5,152 nt of DNA, taken from Acidobacteria bacterium 37-71-11. GTDB lineage: Bacteria; Acidobacteriota; Thermoanaerobaculia; Thermoanaerobaculales; Thermoanaerobaculaceae. Where the stretch lies: the NCBI GenBank assembly GCA_002279285.1, contig NCBR01000194.1, forward strand, positions 1 to 5,152. Direction: 5' to 3'. A program made the position numbers and the translations under genes. Below, piece after piece: positions 1-5,012 of the stretch (its first letter is position 1; each line of letters starts with the position of its first letter). The notes beneath the pieces are model-generated. The model saw only the letters and a list, made by a program, of their open reading frames with translations, did not search any database and was not told where the DNA came from.

Positions 1-251
1 TGGTCGCCGGGGTGCCAGAGGTTCTTGTCCTGCAGCAGTTGCTCGGCGGCGGCGACGCCGGTGCGGAACTCGTCCCACAGCTCCGGGGTAATGGTCACGC
101 CCTTCTTGGTCGGTGCCAGCTCGCCGTTGGCGTCCGTGTAGAACAGCCGGAAGTCGATGTACGTCTTGCCCTTGAAGACGGAGAGCGAGACCCGCATCGT
201 CTCCTCGGCGTTGCGCTTGAACTCGTGGATTACCGTGCGATCATCAGGCAT
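1..251 (-). CDS. PC4/p15-like transcriptional coactivator family protein (3' end outside window)
   Basis: The visible 83 residues run from ATG at 251 to the window edge. The core, roughly residues 19-62, has the PC4 pattern: a basic strand (VSLSVFKGKTYIDFRLFY, residues 21-38), a turn ending in ELAPTKKGVTIT (44-55), and then an amphipathic helix starting PELWDEF. In this family that fold makes a dimer that binds single-stranded or melted DNA. Bacterial members are small and mostly of unknown role, probably in transcription or DNA repair. The start is supported by AGGGAGG at 258-264, six bases upstream of the ATG. Only a short C-terminal tail should be missing. The gene is divergent from the cupin gene at 306. 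Family assignment rests on reading the motif, without a profile search; I am fairly sure of the family and unsure of the function. Confidence 0.85.
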   Translation of the reverse strand, partial: MPDDRTVIHEFKRNAEETMRVSLSVFKGKTYIDFRLFYTDANGELAPTKKGVTITPELWDEFRTGVAAAEQLLQDKNLWHPGD

Positions 252-305
252 CGGTTGCCTCCCTGCGCCGGGGAGTCTAGCAGGTGGGCCGCCGGGGAGG
301 AGACC
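252..305. promoter_or_regulatory. 54-bp divergent intergenic region between the PC4-like and cupin genes
   Basis: Both outward-facing genes must be expressed from here or from inside each other's coding sequence. The minus-strand Shine-Dalgarno is AGGGAGG (258-264) and the plus-strand one is GGGGAGG (294-300), so only about 30 bases lie between them. I see no convincing -35/-10 pair in either direction. A promoter is inferred from the gene layout, not from a motif. Confidence 0.4.
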
Positions 306-716
306 ATGGCAGAAGAGAACACCGGGGCCTCGGTGATCCCGCCGCAGGCCGTGACCGCATCGCCTGTCGCGCGCGCCCGCGGCGCGCGGATGGGTGTCTT
401 GATCGGGCCCGCGCAGGGCGCGCCCAACTTCATCACCCGTCGCTTCGTGCTGGCGCCGGGCGCGCGCATCCCCGCCCACCGGCACCCGACGATCGAGCAC
501 GAGCAAGTAATGGTCCGTGGCGAGATGGTGCTCGGCATGGACGCCGTGGTGCGCACCGTGCGCGCGGGCGACGCCATGTACCTGCCGCCGGGGTGCGCGC
601 ACTGGTACGAGAACCGCACGGCCTCCGAGGCCGAGTTCCTCTGCGTCATCCCCAACACCCCCGGCTACGAGACCGAGTGGATCGAGGAACCGCCGGAGGG
701 GGCGTTCACCGGATGA
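306..716 (+). CDS. Small single-domain cupin protein (cupin_2 type)
   Basis: 136 residues. Motif 1 begins at Gly52 and includes His58 and His60 with Glu64/Glu66 just downstream and Gly72. Motif 2 fits the family consensus G(X)5PXG(X)2H(X)3N exactly, with Gly88, Pro94, Gly96, His99 and Asn103. His58, His60, one of the Glu residues and His99 are the expected metal ligands, so it should be a metal-binding cytoplasmic beta-barrel. There is no signal peptide and no DNA-binding domain. Single-domain cupins include isomerases, dioxygenases and sugar or small-molecule binders, and the sequence does not pick a substrate. The start at 306 is chosen because GGGGAGG lies five bases upstream and the protein then begins just before the domain. 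The same frame is open back to a GTG at 12, but that part is antisense to the PC4-like gene. Confidence 0.85.
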   Translation: MAEENTGASVIPPQAVTASPVARARGARMGVLIGPAQGAPNFITRRFVLAPGARIPAHRHPTIEHEQVMVRGEMVLGMDAVVRTVRAGDAMYLPPGCAHWYENRTASEAEFLCVIPNTPGYETEWIEEPPEGAFTG

Positions 717-965
717 CGTGACGCGCGCTACGGGGCAGGGTCCCGGGGAATGCGCCCTCGCGGCCGCCGTGTTGGACGAACCGGCGTCGCGGGTGTTGGA
801 GACCCGCGCACGTCACCGCGCGGGCCCGCAAGCGAGGTCTTGCTCGCCGCCGGGTGGCAGCAATCGTTGTCCGGCGCTTCGTTCGGGTGGATGCGGTCTT
901 CATCTCTGGTATCCCGCCCCAGGTCGGAAGGGACGGCGTCGTGGCCACGGCGAAAGGAGCCGAAG
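717..965. other. Intergenic region upstream of the sortase substrate gene
   Basis: These 249 bp lie between the cupin stop and the ATG at 966. All six frames are open in places because of high GC, but none shows protein-like composition. The only clear signal is the Shine-Dalgarno for the next gene. A small imperfect hairpin (GCGAG...CTCGC, near 832-848) is too short to mean much. No terminator with a T-tract and no good -35/-10 pair was found, although the promoter for the sortase module most likely sits here. Confidence 0.35.
953..959 (+). promoter_or_regulatory. Shine-Dalgarno AAAGGAG fixing the start of the sortase substrate
   Basis: AAAGGAG sits six bases before ATG 966. It decides the start: the frame is open back to 750, but a start there would bury the signal peptide behind 72 Arg-rich residues. 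The start at 966 puts the hydrophobic leader at the N-terminus. Confidence 0.8.
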
Positions 966-1604
966 ATGAACCGCACCTTTGTTGCCGTCGTGGTGGCGGC
1001 GGCGCTGGCTACGGCGCTACCGTCGTTCGCCATCGATCACGATCCGGAAACCCAGTCCGCCAGTCAGCCGCGGGCCATCGCCTCCTCCGGTGGGGGCGTG
1101 GCGGTCGCCGTCTTCGGGACAGGGACGCAGCCCGCCACGGTGCAGCACGAGAAGTTCGCCACCGGACAGGTCGTCATGACCACCCCGGACGAGGTCGTCC
1201 TCCACACCGCGAAGGGGATACGGGACTTCGCCCTGGCGCAGAACACAAATGAGGCGGCGGTCCCGTTCCAGGGCGAACGCGTCACGGTCGGCTACGTGCC
1301 TGAGCGCGGCACGGTGCAGATGGCCTCGGTCCAGCCGGCGATGGCGACGACGCAGCCGGCCCCGGCCGTCGCGGCCGAGGCGCGACCCGCGCCACCGAAA
1401 CAGGCCTGGCACGCTGCAAGCGCCGCCGCGCCGGCGCAGCCTGCCCCCGCGGCCGCCGAGCCGGCCGCGACCCCGGTCGAGGCGAAGGCTGCCCGGCCGA
1501 TGGCGCGTTTGCCGAAGACGGCCAGCGACCAGCCCCTGGTCCTGGTCGTCGGCCTGCTCGCGGTCTCCGCGGCGGGGACGCTGCGCCTGGCCCGCCACGC
1601 CTAG
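966..1604 (+). CDS. Secreted sortase substrate with LPKTAS C-terminal sorting signal
   Basis: 212 residues. Order of parts: a signal peptide (1-22, basic MNR, hydrophobic core, likely cleavage after SFA); a short Ser/Gly-rich segment; a small core (about 55-121) with alternating beta-type strands (GQVVMTTPDEVVLHTA, then VTVGYVPERGTVQMASV); an Ala/Pro-rich stretch (about 122-180) that looks like an extended stalk; and a sorting signal of LPKTAS (182-187), a hydrophobic segment (190-204) and a basic tail (Arg207, Arg210, His211). In this architecture a sortase cuts after the Thr of LPXT and joins the protein to an amine acceptor. Ala in place of the classic Gly is known for class D-type systems. 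The sortase gene follows 68 bp downstream, so it is the probable partner. I do not recognise the core domain as a named family. What it binds or builds is unknown. Confidence 0.85.
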   Translation: MNRTFVAVVVAAALATALPSFAIDHDPETQSASQPRAIASSGGGVAVAVFGTGTQPATVQHEKFATGQVVMTTPDEVVLHTAKGIRDFALAQNTNEAAVPFQGERVTVGYVPERGTVQMASVQPAMATTQPAPAVAAEARPAPPKQAWHAASAAAPAQPAPAAAEPAATPVEAKAARPMARLPKTASDQPLVLVVGLLAVSAAGTLRLARHA

Positions 1605-1619
1605 CCGTTTGACGTGTCG

Positions 1620-1655
1620 GCCTCCGGCGCCGGGCGGTCGGCCGGCGCCGGAGGC
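1620..1655 (+). terminator. Perfect 14-bp GC hairpin between sortase substrate and sortase genes
   Basis: The left arm GCCTCCGGCGCCGG (1620-1633) and right arm CCGGCGCCGGAGGC (1642-1655) pair without a mismatch around an 8-base loop. The hairpin starts 15 bp after the substrate stop and ends 17 bp before the sortase ATG. No T-tract follows, so it is not a textbook intrinsic terminator. It could be a partial terminator or an mRNA 3'-end stabiliser that makes substrate more abundant than enzyme. The right arm ends in GGAGG, the only Shine-Dalgarno-like sequence before the sortase, and it would be paired. Confidence 0.55.
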
Positions 1656-1672
1656 ACGGCCGTCGTCCGCCG

Positions 1673-2386
1673 ATGCGCACGAACACACGCCTCGCCTGGC
1701 TCGAGCGCGGCCTGCTGGCGGTCGGGCTCGCCTGCCTGGCGTGGTGGGCCGCAGGCTCGGTCTACGCGCGCTGGGCCAGCGCCGGCCAGAACCGCCGCCT
1801 CGACCGGCTCATCGCCGCGGGCGGTTCGGCACCGGCGACCCGCCGGCCGGCGCCGCCGCAACTCGGTGACCCGCTCGGCCGCGTCGAGATCCCCCGGGTC
1901 GGCGTCTCGACCGTGATCGTGGAGGGGGATGGGGAGCTCACGCTGTCCTATGCCGCCGGCCACATCCCCGGCACCGCGCTTCCCGGTGAGGCCGGCAACG
2001 CCACCCTCGCCGGCCACCGCGACGGCGTCTTTCGCGGCCTCGCCCGCATCCGCCGGGGCGACCTCATTTCAATCACGACCCTGTCGGGGAAGTACCACTA
2101 CGCCGTGGACTCGCTGCGGGTCGTCAAACCGGACGACGTGTCGGTGTTGCGCCCGACCCGGCGGCCCACACTGACCCTCGTCACCTGCTACCCGTTCCGC
2201 TACATCGGCCCCGCGCCCGAGAGGTTCATCGTCCAGGCCAGGCTCGTCGGCTCGACCAGCGCCGCCCCGCGGGCCACGTGGGCGCTGCGGCCGGACACCG
2301 GTCAGCGCCGCGGCTCGAAGATCCCGAGGTCGCGGTTCTTGCGCACGTTGTCCCAGGTGAAGAAGCGGCCGTTCATGGCGACGTAG
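1673..2386 (+). CDS. Class D-like sortase (cysteine transpeptidase) with C-terminal read-through extension
   Basis: 237 residues. A short basic N-terminus is followed by one membrane segment (about 11-30), giving a type II topology with the catalytic domain outside. The sortase domain spans about 66-192: GRVEIPRVGV (69-78), catalytic His115 in LAGHRD, Cys172 in TLVTC (the TLXTC signature), and Arg184 in ERFIV. Length and layout fit class D/E enzymes, with class D favoured by the LPXTA-type substrate upstream. The domain normally ends soon after the strand holding the Arg (FIVQARLV, ending at 192). Here the frame continues for 45 more basic residues, the last about 28 of which are antisense to the asparaginase gene, so this tail is probably a lost or shifted stop. 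The ATG at 1673 has no well-spaced Shine-Dalgarno; it is the first start in frame and places the membrane segment correctly. Confidence 0.9.
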   Translation: MRTNTRLAWLERGLLAVGLACLAWWAAGSVYARWASAGQNRRLDRLIAAGGSAPATRRPAPPQLGDPLGRVEIPRVGVSTVIVEGDGELTLSYAAGHIPGTALPGEAGNATLAGHRDGVFRGLARIRRGDLISITTLSGKYHYAVDSLRVVKPDDVSVLRPTRRPTLTLVTCYPFRYIGPAPERFIVQARLVGSTSAAPRATWALRPDTGQRRGSKIPRSRFLRTLSQVKKRPFMAT

Positions 2387-2790
2387 ACGCCGTGCGGCAG
2401 ACACTGGGCGAGCGAGATCGCGCTGCCGAGGTTGAACAGACCGTCGGAGCTGCCGAACGCGTACGGCACCATGGCGCCGGTCAGCACCACGGTCTTGCCG
2501 GTCAACCCCTCGCCCAGGGCGCGCGCCGTGGCCTCCATCGTGTCGGTGCCATGGGTGATGACGATGCGCTCCTCCTCGGCGCGGCGGCAGTGGTCGAGGA
2601 TCAGGGCGCGGTCGGCGTCGGTCATGTCGAGGCTGTCCACCATCATCAAGGTGCGCACCTTGGCCTCCACGTGGCAACGTCCCAACCGCAACATTTCGGC
2701 GATGTGCGTGTCCTGGAAGTACAGCCGGCCGTGGATCTCGTCGTACTCCTTGTCGAACGTGCCCCCGGTGATGAACACCCCGATACCCAT
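2302..2790 (-). CDS. Stand-alone asparaginase N-terminal (catalytic) domain protein
   Basis: 162 residues, against about 330 for bacterial type I/II L-asparaginases. It carries the active-site pieces of the N-terminal domain: TGGTFDK (8-14) with the nucleophile-type Thr11; DSLDMTD (52-58), matching the substrate-binding Asp-Ser-Ser loop with Leu in place of the second Ser; HGTDTMEATA (80-89) with Thr82 and Asp83; LTGAMVP (103-109); and Lys151 near the position of the catalytic Lys of the Thr-Asp-Lys triad. The C-terminal domain, which completes the neighbouring active site in the full-length dimer, is absent and the protein ends in FEPRR. There is no signal peptide, so it is cytoplasmic. Short family members of this size exist and their activity is unclear. 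ATG 2790 is preferred to ATG 2820 because GGAGG (2795-2799) precedes it and the beta strand begins at residue 3. Confidence 0.85.
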   Translation of the reverse strand: MGIGVFITGGTFDKEYDEIHGRLYFQDTHIAEMLRLGRCHVEAKVRTLMMVDSLDMTDADRALILDHCRRAEEERIVITHGTDTMEATARALGEGLTGKTVVLTGAMVPYAFGSSDGLFNLGSAISLAQCLPHGVYVAMNGRFFTWDNVRKNRDLGIFEPRR

Positions 2791-2794
2791 GGCG

Positions 2795-2799
2795 CCTCC
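2795..2799 (-). promoter_or_regulatory. Shine-Dalgarno GGAGG selecting asparaginase start at 2790
   Basis: GGAGG on the minus strand lies four bases before ATG 2790. No such sequence precedes the alternative in-frame ATG at 2820, which would add ten Gly-rich residues foreign to the family. Confidence 0.6.
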
Positions 2800-2830
2800 G
2801 CTTCCCCAGCCGCGGATCATACGCGAAAGT

Positions 2831-2851
2831 ATGGTGCCTTCCCGGCGCCAT
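2831..2851. other. 8-bp hairpin in the asparaginase leader / downstream of the cytochrome
   Basis: ATGGTGCC (2831-2838) and GGCGCCAT (2844-2851) pair around a 5-base loop. One pair is G-U in plus-strand RNA and an A-C mismatch in minus-strand RNA, which is the sense strand for the flanking genes. It could be a weak terminator for the cytochrome or a leader structure 41 bases upstream of the asparaginase start. No T-run of note follows. The rest of the 154-bp gap (2791-2944) shows nothing clear. Confidence 0.25.
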
Positions 2852-2944
2852 GTCGCATCGGGTCGCGGTTGGATGCGGTGCTCGTCCGGGAGCGGGCCAC
2901 TGTCTCACGCCCCAGGACTACAGGGCGGCCTCAACCCCGCGGAA

Positions 2945-4438
2945 TCATCTGGGTCGCCGCAACCGCTCTGCCTGTTCTGTGGTGTAGCCCAGCGCCGTGT
3001 AGTCCATGACGCCATCTCGTGAGTGGCAAGCCTTGCACGGAAGTCCCGCGTTCTTCACCCCATGGTTGACCGAGATGTAGGAAGTACCTGGCACCTCCAT
3101 GGCCATCCACTCGCCGCTCCACTTCAGCCCCCACGCCTCGTACGGCTTCATGCCGGCGTCGATCGCGGCCTTGACGTCGCCGGTCGAGTTGTAGACCTCC
3201 CTGTTCGGGGCGAGCAAGAGCGGAAAGTTCGCCATCTGCGGGTTGTCCTTGAGGAACCCCATCCCGGGCGCGTCCGACATCTTCAGTTTCTTGTCGAAGA
3301 GCATCACTTGCGTCAAGCCGCGGACGGGAAAGATCCTGGCGCCCTCCGTCTTGATGCTCGCCGTCGCATTAGCCATCCAGCTTTGCGCATCCTTGCTGTC
3401 GCCCCGGTTGGCGACCCTCCAGATGTACGACGGGTGGCCCTTCCTGATCGTGTCGGTGGGGACGTAGGCTCCAGGGATCGCAGGAATGTGGTCGTACCTC
3501 GACAGGGCGCTGTACTTCCCGTGGATGTCATCCCGTATCGGTTTCCCCCAGTCCTCATAAACGATGCCGCTCACCTGGGGGATGTGGCAGGTCTGGCACG
3601 CCAGCACCCCGGCATGCAGGTTCAGGGCGTCGGCCCGCTCGCCACCGTGCGGTGTGTCGCCGTGGCACCTCGTGCACGTGACCGCCACGTCCGGCATGTC
3701 GTTCGCGACCATGTCGGACTCGTACTGACCCTTCGCAATCCTGTGGTGCTCGGTCACGTGGCACGTCATGCAGCCAAGTCCGGCCTCGGCATGCACGTCG
3801 TTCTCCGGAGTGTATGGTGTGCCGCGCTTGTAATCGTCGGAGAACGAGTGTTCATGGCACCTGAGGCAGGCCTCGGTGGTCGGCGCCCTCGTGATGCTCA
3901 GCGCTGCTTTCAGGGACGTGTCCGCTCCCCAGTGAACGCCGGAGGCGTCCTTCACCAACGTGGCCCTTTTCTGCCAGGCGTACTCCTTCGCGTGGCACAC
4001 GAGACAGTCGACGGTCGCCAGCTCGGCGTCGGTGGCAGGCTTCCCCGGCATCGGCGGCGAAGCCAGCGAACCGATATGACACAAGCCGCATCCCGCGGCT
4101 TGCACGGTGGCTCGGCCTTTGGTTGATGCGGTCCAGTTCGCAGGCACCGTGGAGCCCGCCAGGGCACACTCCCGGTTTGCCATGCCCCACGACGAGCCGT
4201 CCGGCAGCCCCTGCACGTTCCTGATCGGTGATGCCAGCGCCCAGTGGACGGTGTGGGTGATCTCTTGGAGCGCATCCTGGTGGCACACGCTGCACGTCTG
4301 CGCTCCCTGATATCCGCTCTCTTTGATCGTCTCGTTGCCCGGATGAACCCATTTGTTGAGCATGGCGGAGCTCTGTTGCGCCCCGATGAACCAGGTGAGA
4401 GGCAAGAGCACCCAGAGACCGATGATCCGTGCTCGCAT
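2945..4438 (-). CDS. Secreted octahaem c-type cytochrome, octahaem tetrathionate reductase-like
   Basis: 497 residues with a signal peptide (about 1-25, MRAR then a hydrophobic stretch, QQSSA cleavage region). Eight CXXCH motifs start at residues 49, 117, 145, 191, 223, 255, 281 and 468, with 14 further His residues available as distal ligands. It should be periplasmic and need the cytochrome c maturation system. The layout recalls the octahaem tetrathionate reductase family: HTVHW after haem 1, an NREC segment before haem 2, DCLVCH at haem 3, CQTCHIP at haem 7, a long haem-free span, and a last haem with CKACHSRDG..DYTALGY. Members reduce tetrathionate in vitro and also act on nitrite or hydroxylamine; the true substrate here is open. 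No C-terminal membrane helix or quinol-oxidising subunit is encoded nearby. The start at 4438 puts the leader at the N-terminus; AGGAAAGGA (4450-4458) is 11 bases upstream, slightly far. Confidence 0.9.
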   Translation of the reverse strand: MRARIIGLWVLLPLTWFIGAQQSSAMLNKWVHPGNETIKESGYQGAQTCSVCHQDALQEITHTVHWALASPIRNVQGLPDGSSWGMANRECALAGSTVPANWTASTKGRATVQAAGCGLCHIGSLASPPMPGKPATDAELATVDCLVCHAKEYAWQKRATLVKDASGVHWGADTSLKAALSITRAPTTEACLRCHEHSFSDDYKRGTPYTPENDVHAEAGLGCMTCHVTEHHRIAKGQYESDMVANDMPDVAVTCTRCHGDTPHGGERADALNLHAGVLACQTCHIPQVSGIVYEDWGKPIRDDIHGKYSALSRYDHIPAIPGAYVPTDTIRKGHPSYIWRVANRGDSKDAQSWMANATASIKTEGARIFPVRGLTQVMLFDKKLKMSDAPGMGFLKDNPQMANFPLLLAPNREVYNSTGDVKAAIDAGMKPYEAWGLKWSGEWMAMEVPGTSYISVNHGVKNAGLPCKACHSRDGVMDYTALGYTTEQAERLRRPR

Positions 4439-4517
4439 AACGAACCATGTCCTTTCCTGCGCCGCGTTTACCCTGCGCGCATCGCTGTGGCGAGCCCCTG
4501 TTTGTCCCTTGTCCCCG

Positions 4518-4545
4518 ATGATAGGCTCGGAGCCGGCCGAGTCAA
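4518..4545 (-). promoter_or_regulatory. Sigma70-type promoter for the octahaem cytochrome
   Basis: On the minus strand the -35 element TTGACT (4540-4545) is followed by a 16-bp spacer and the -10 element TATCAT (4518-4523). Both match consensus at five of six positions. The predicted start, near 4511, gives a leader of about 70 bases to the ATG at 4438. The spacer contains CTCGG...CCGAG, a short inverted repeat (4526-4530 / 4537-4541) that might be a regulator site. That last point is weak, as the sequence is GC-rich. Confidence 0.6.
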
Positions 4546-4572
4546 GGGGCAGTCGTGCCCGGGAGCGCGGTG

Positions 4573-4657
4573 GGGATGAGCGTAGCTCTGGAGTGCGGTG
4601 GCGCCGCGCCCTTGCCGATCGCGGCGGTGGCCGTCCGCCCGAGCTGACGCTCATCCC
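4573..4657. repeat. 85-bp element bounded by 16/17-bp inverted repeats
   Basis: GGGATGAGCGTAGCTC (4573-4588) matches the reverse complement of 4641-4657, GGGATGAGCGTCAGCTC, with one extra C as the only difference. The outer 11 bp are perfect. The enclosed 52 bp are GC-rich. No flanking target-site duplication is visible. It could be a small non-autonomous mobile-element remnant, a cruciform or RNA hairpin, or a spaced operator. It lies upstream of the cytochrome promoter (-35 at 4540-4545), about 27 bp away. Confidence 0.6.
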
Positions 4658-4681
4658 AAATGACCCTCAGGTGTCAAACAA

Positions 4682-4871
4682 TCACTGATCGTTGCGAGGA
4701 GGACCGCCGCAGGCGGGAAAGGGCCCCGAGGAAGCGCGAAGTCCCAGAGCCTGTCGCGAGCCGGCGTCACGCGCCCGCGTGGCGGTGCGGGAAGCGATCT
4801 CGTCCTCAACCCGCTGCCCACCGCCCTCACCGGGCCACGGGACCGCCTCGTTGCTCCGCTCCCCGCAGTGA
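4682..4871. repeat. Degenerate dispersed intergenic repeat (TCATTGCGAGG-type)
   Basis: The element opens with TCACTGATCGTTGCGAGGAG (4682-4701) and closes with CTCCGCTCCCCGCAGTGA (4854-4871), giving inverted TCACTG/CAGTGA termini. Inside are GAAGCGATCTCG (about 4791-4802) and GACCGCCTCGTTGC (about 4841-4854). These match, with many changes, the familiar environmental-genome repeat theme of TCATTGCGAGGAG...GAAGCAATCTC and its complement, which often yields spurious proteins ending in PRND. Here the minus-strand shadow frame does end in GGPPRNDQ. Recognition is from memory of the pattern; copy number cannot be seen from one window. Confidence 0.45.
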
Positions 4872-4910
4872 TGAGCATTCCTGTACGAAAGACGGGAGAT
4901 CGGTAGCAGA

Positions 4911-4936
4911 GGGTCAGGCGCCGGCGCCCGGGACCC
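4911..4936. repeat. GC-rich hairpin / palindrome upstream of tetR
   Basis: GGGTC (4911-4915) and GACCC (4932-4936) flank the self-complementary GGCGCCGGCGCC (4917-4928), so the whole can fold into an interrupted stem. No T-tract follows on either strand. Its role is unknown, and such palindromes arise easily at this GC content. Confidence 0.35.
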
Positions 4937-4969
4937 GGCGGACGACGTCGAGGATTGCCATCGTCGGCC

Positions 4970-4998
4970 TTGACATGCTGAACACCGTTCAGTACCAT
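4970..4998 (+). promoter_or_regulatory. Sigma70-type promoter of the TetR-family gene
   Basis: A perfect -35 TTGACA (4970-4975), an optimal 17-bp spacer and a -10 TACCAT (4993-4998, four of six with both TA and AT ends kept). Transcription should begin about 5004-5006, at or next to the first possible start codon. One operator palindrome fills the spacer and the next overlaps the -10 and the start point. Confidence 0.7.
4978..4992. promoter_or_regulatory. Operator palindrome 1 (CTGAAC-ACC-GTTCAG)
   Basis: Perfect 6-bp arms around a 3-base spacer, lying wholly between the -35 and -10 elements. The size and the location before a TetR-type gene fit a homodimeric TetR operator. Its core TGAAC-N3-GTTCA is the same as in the second site. 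Confidence 0.7.
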
Positions 4999-5012
4999 GA
5001 ACAATGTTCATG
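4996..5012. promoter_or_regulatory. Operator palindrome 2 (CATGAAC-AAT-GTTCATG)
   Basis: Perfect 7-bp arms around a 3-base spacer, overlapping the end of the -10 box, the predicted start of transcription and the first codons of the TetR-family gene. The centres of the two palindromes are 19 bp apart, close to two helical turns, so two dimers could sit on about the same face. Binding would block RNA polymerase directly. Confidence 0.75.

Larger units (their letters stand above)
4439..5003. other. Intergenic region between cytochrome and TetR genes
   Basis: No credible gene is seen in these 565 bp. Open frames here have Arg/Pro/Gly-rich shadow composition. From left to right the region holds the cytochrome 5' leader and promoter, an 85-bp inverted repeat, a dispersed-repeat-like element of about 190 bp, a GC hairpin at 4911-4936, and the tetR promoter with its operators. 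The accumulation of structured elements marks it as a boundary between two unrelated transcription units. Confidence 0.6.

Noticed and set aside
12..716. 234-residue plus-strand frame extending the cupin upstream to a GTG at 12
   Set aside because: The extra N-terminal part is antisense to the PC4-like gene and lacks domain features; ATG 306 has a good Shine-Dalgarno.
750..965. Upstream extension of the sortase substrate frame to an ATG at 750
   Set aside because: It would hide a clear signal peptide behind 72 Arg-rich residues, and ATG 966 has AAAGGAG at good spacing.
2069..2908. 279-residue minus-strand frame overlapping asparaginase and sortase
   Set aside because: It is a frame shadow of the asparaginase gene; the motifs TGGTFDK and HGTDTM lie in the other frame.
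3023..4126. 367-residue open frame on the plus strand opposite the cytochrome
   Set aside because: It is exactly antisense to a gene with eight haem motifs, its composition is Arg/Val/His shadow-like, and it shows no domain.
4439..4654. Upstream extension of the cytochrome frame to ATG 4654
   Set aside because: It would add 72 low-complexity Arg/Ser/Pro residues before the signal peptide, crosses the predicted promoter, and begins inside the inverted repeat.
4651..5004. 117-residue minus-strand frame upstream of tetR
   Set aside because: Arg/Pro/Gly-rich; it covers the dispersed-repeat-like element and starts within the tetR operator, as spurious repeat-derived frames do.
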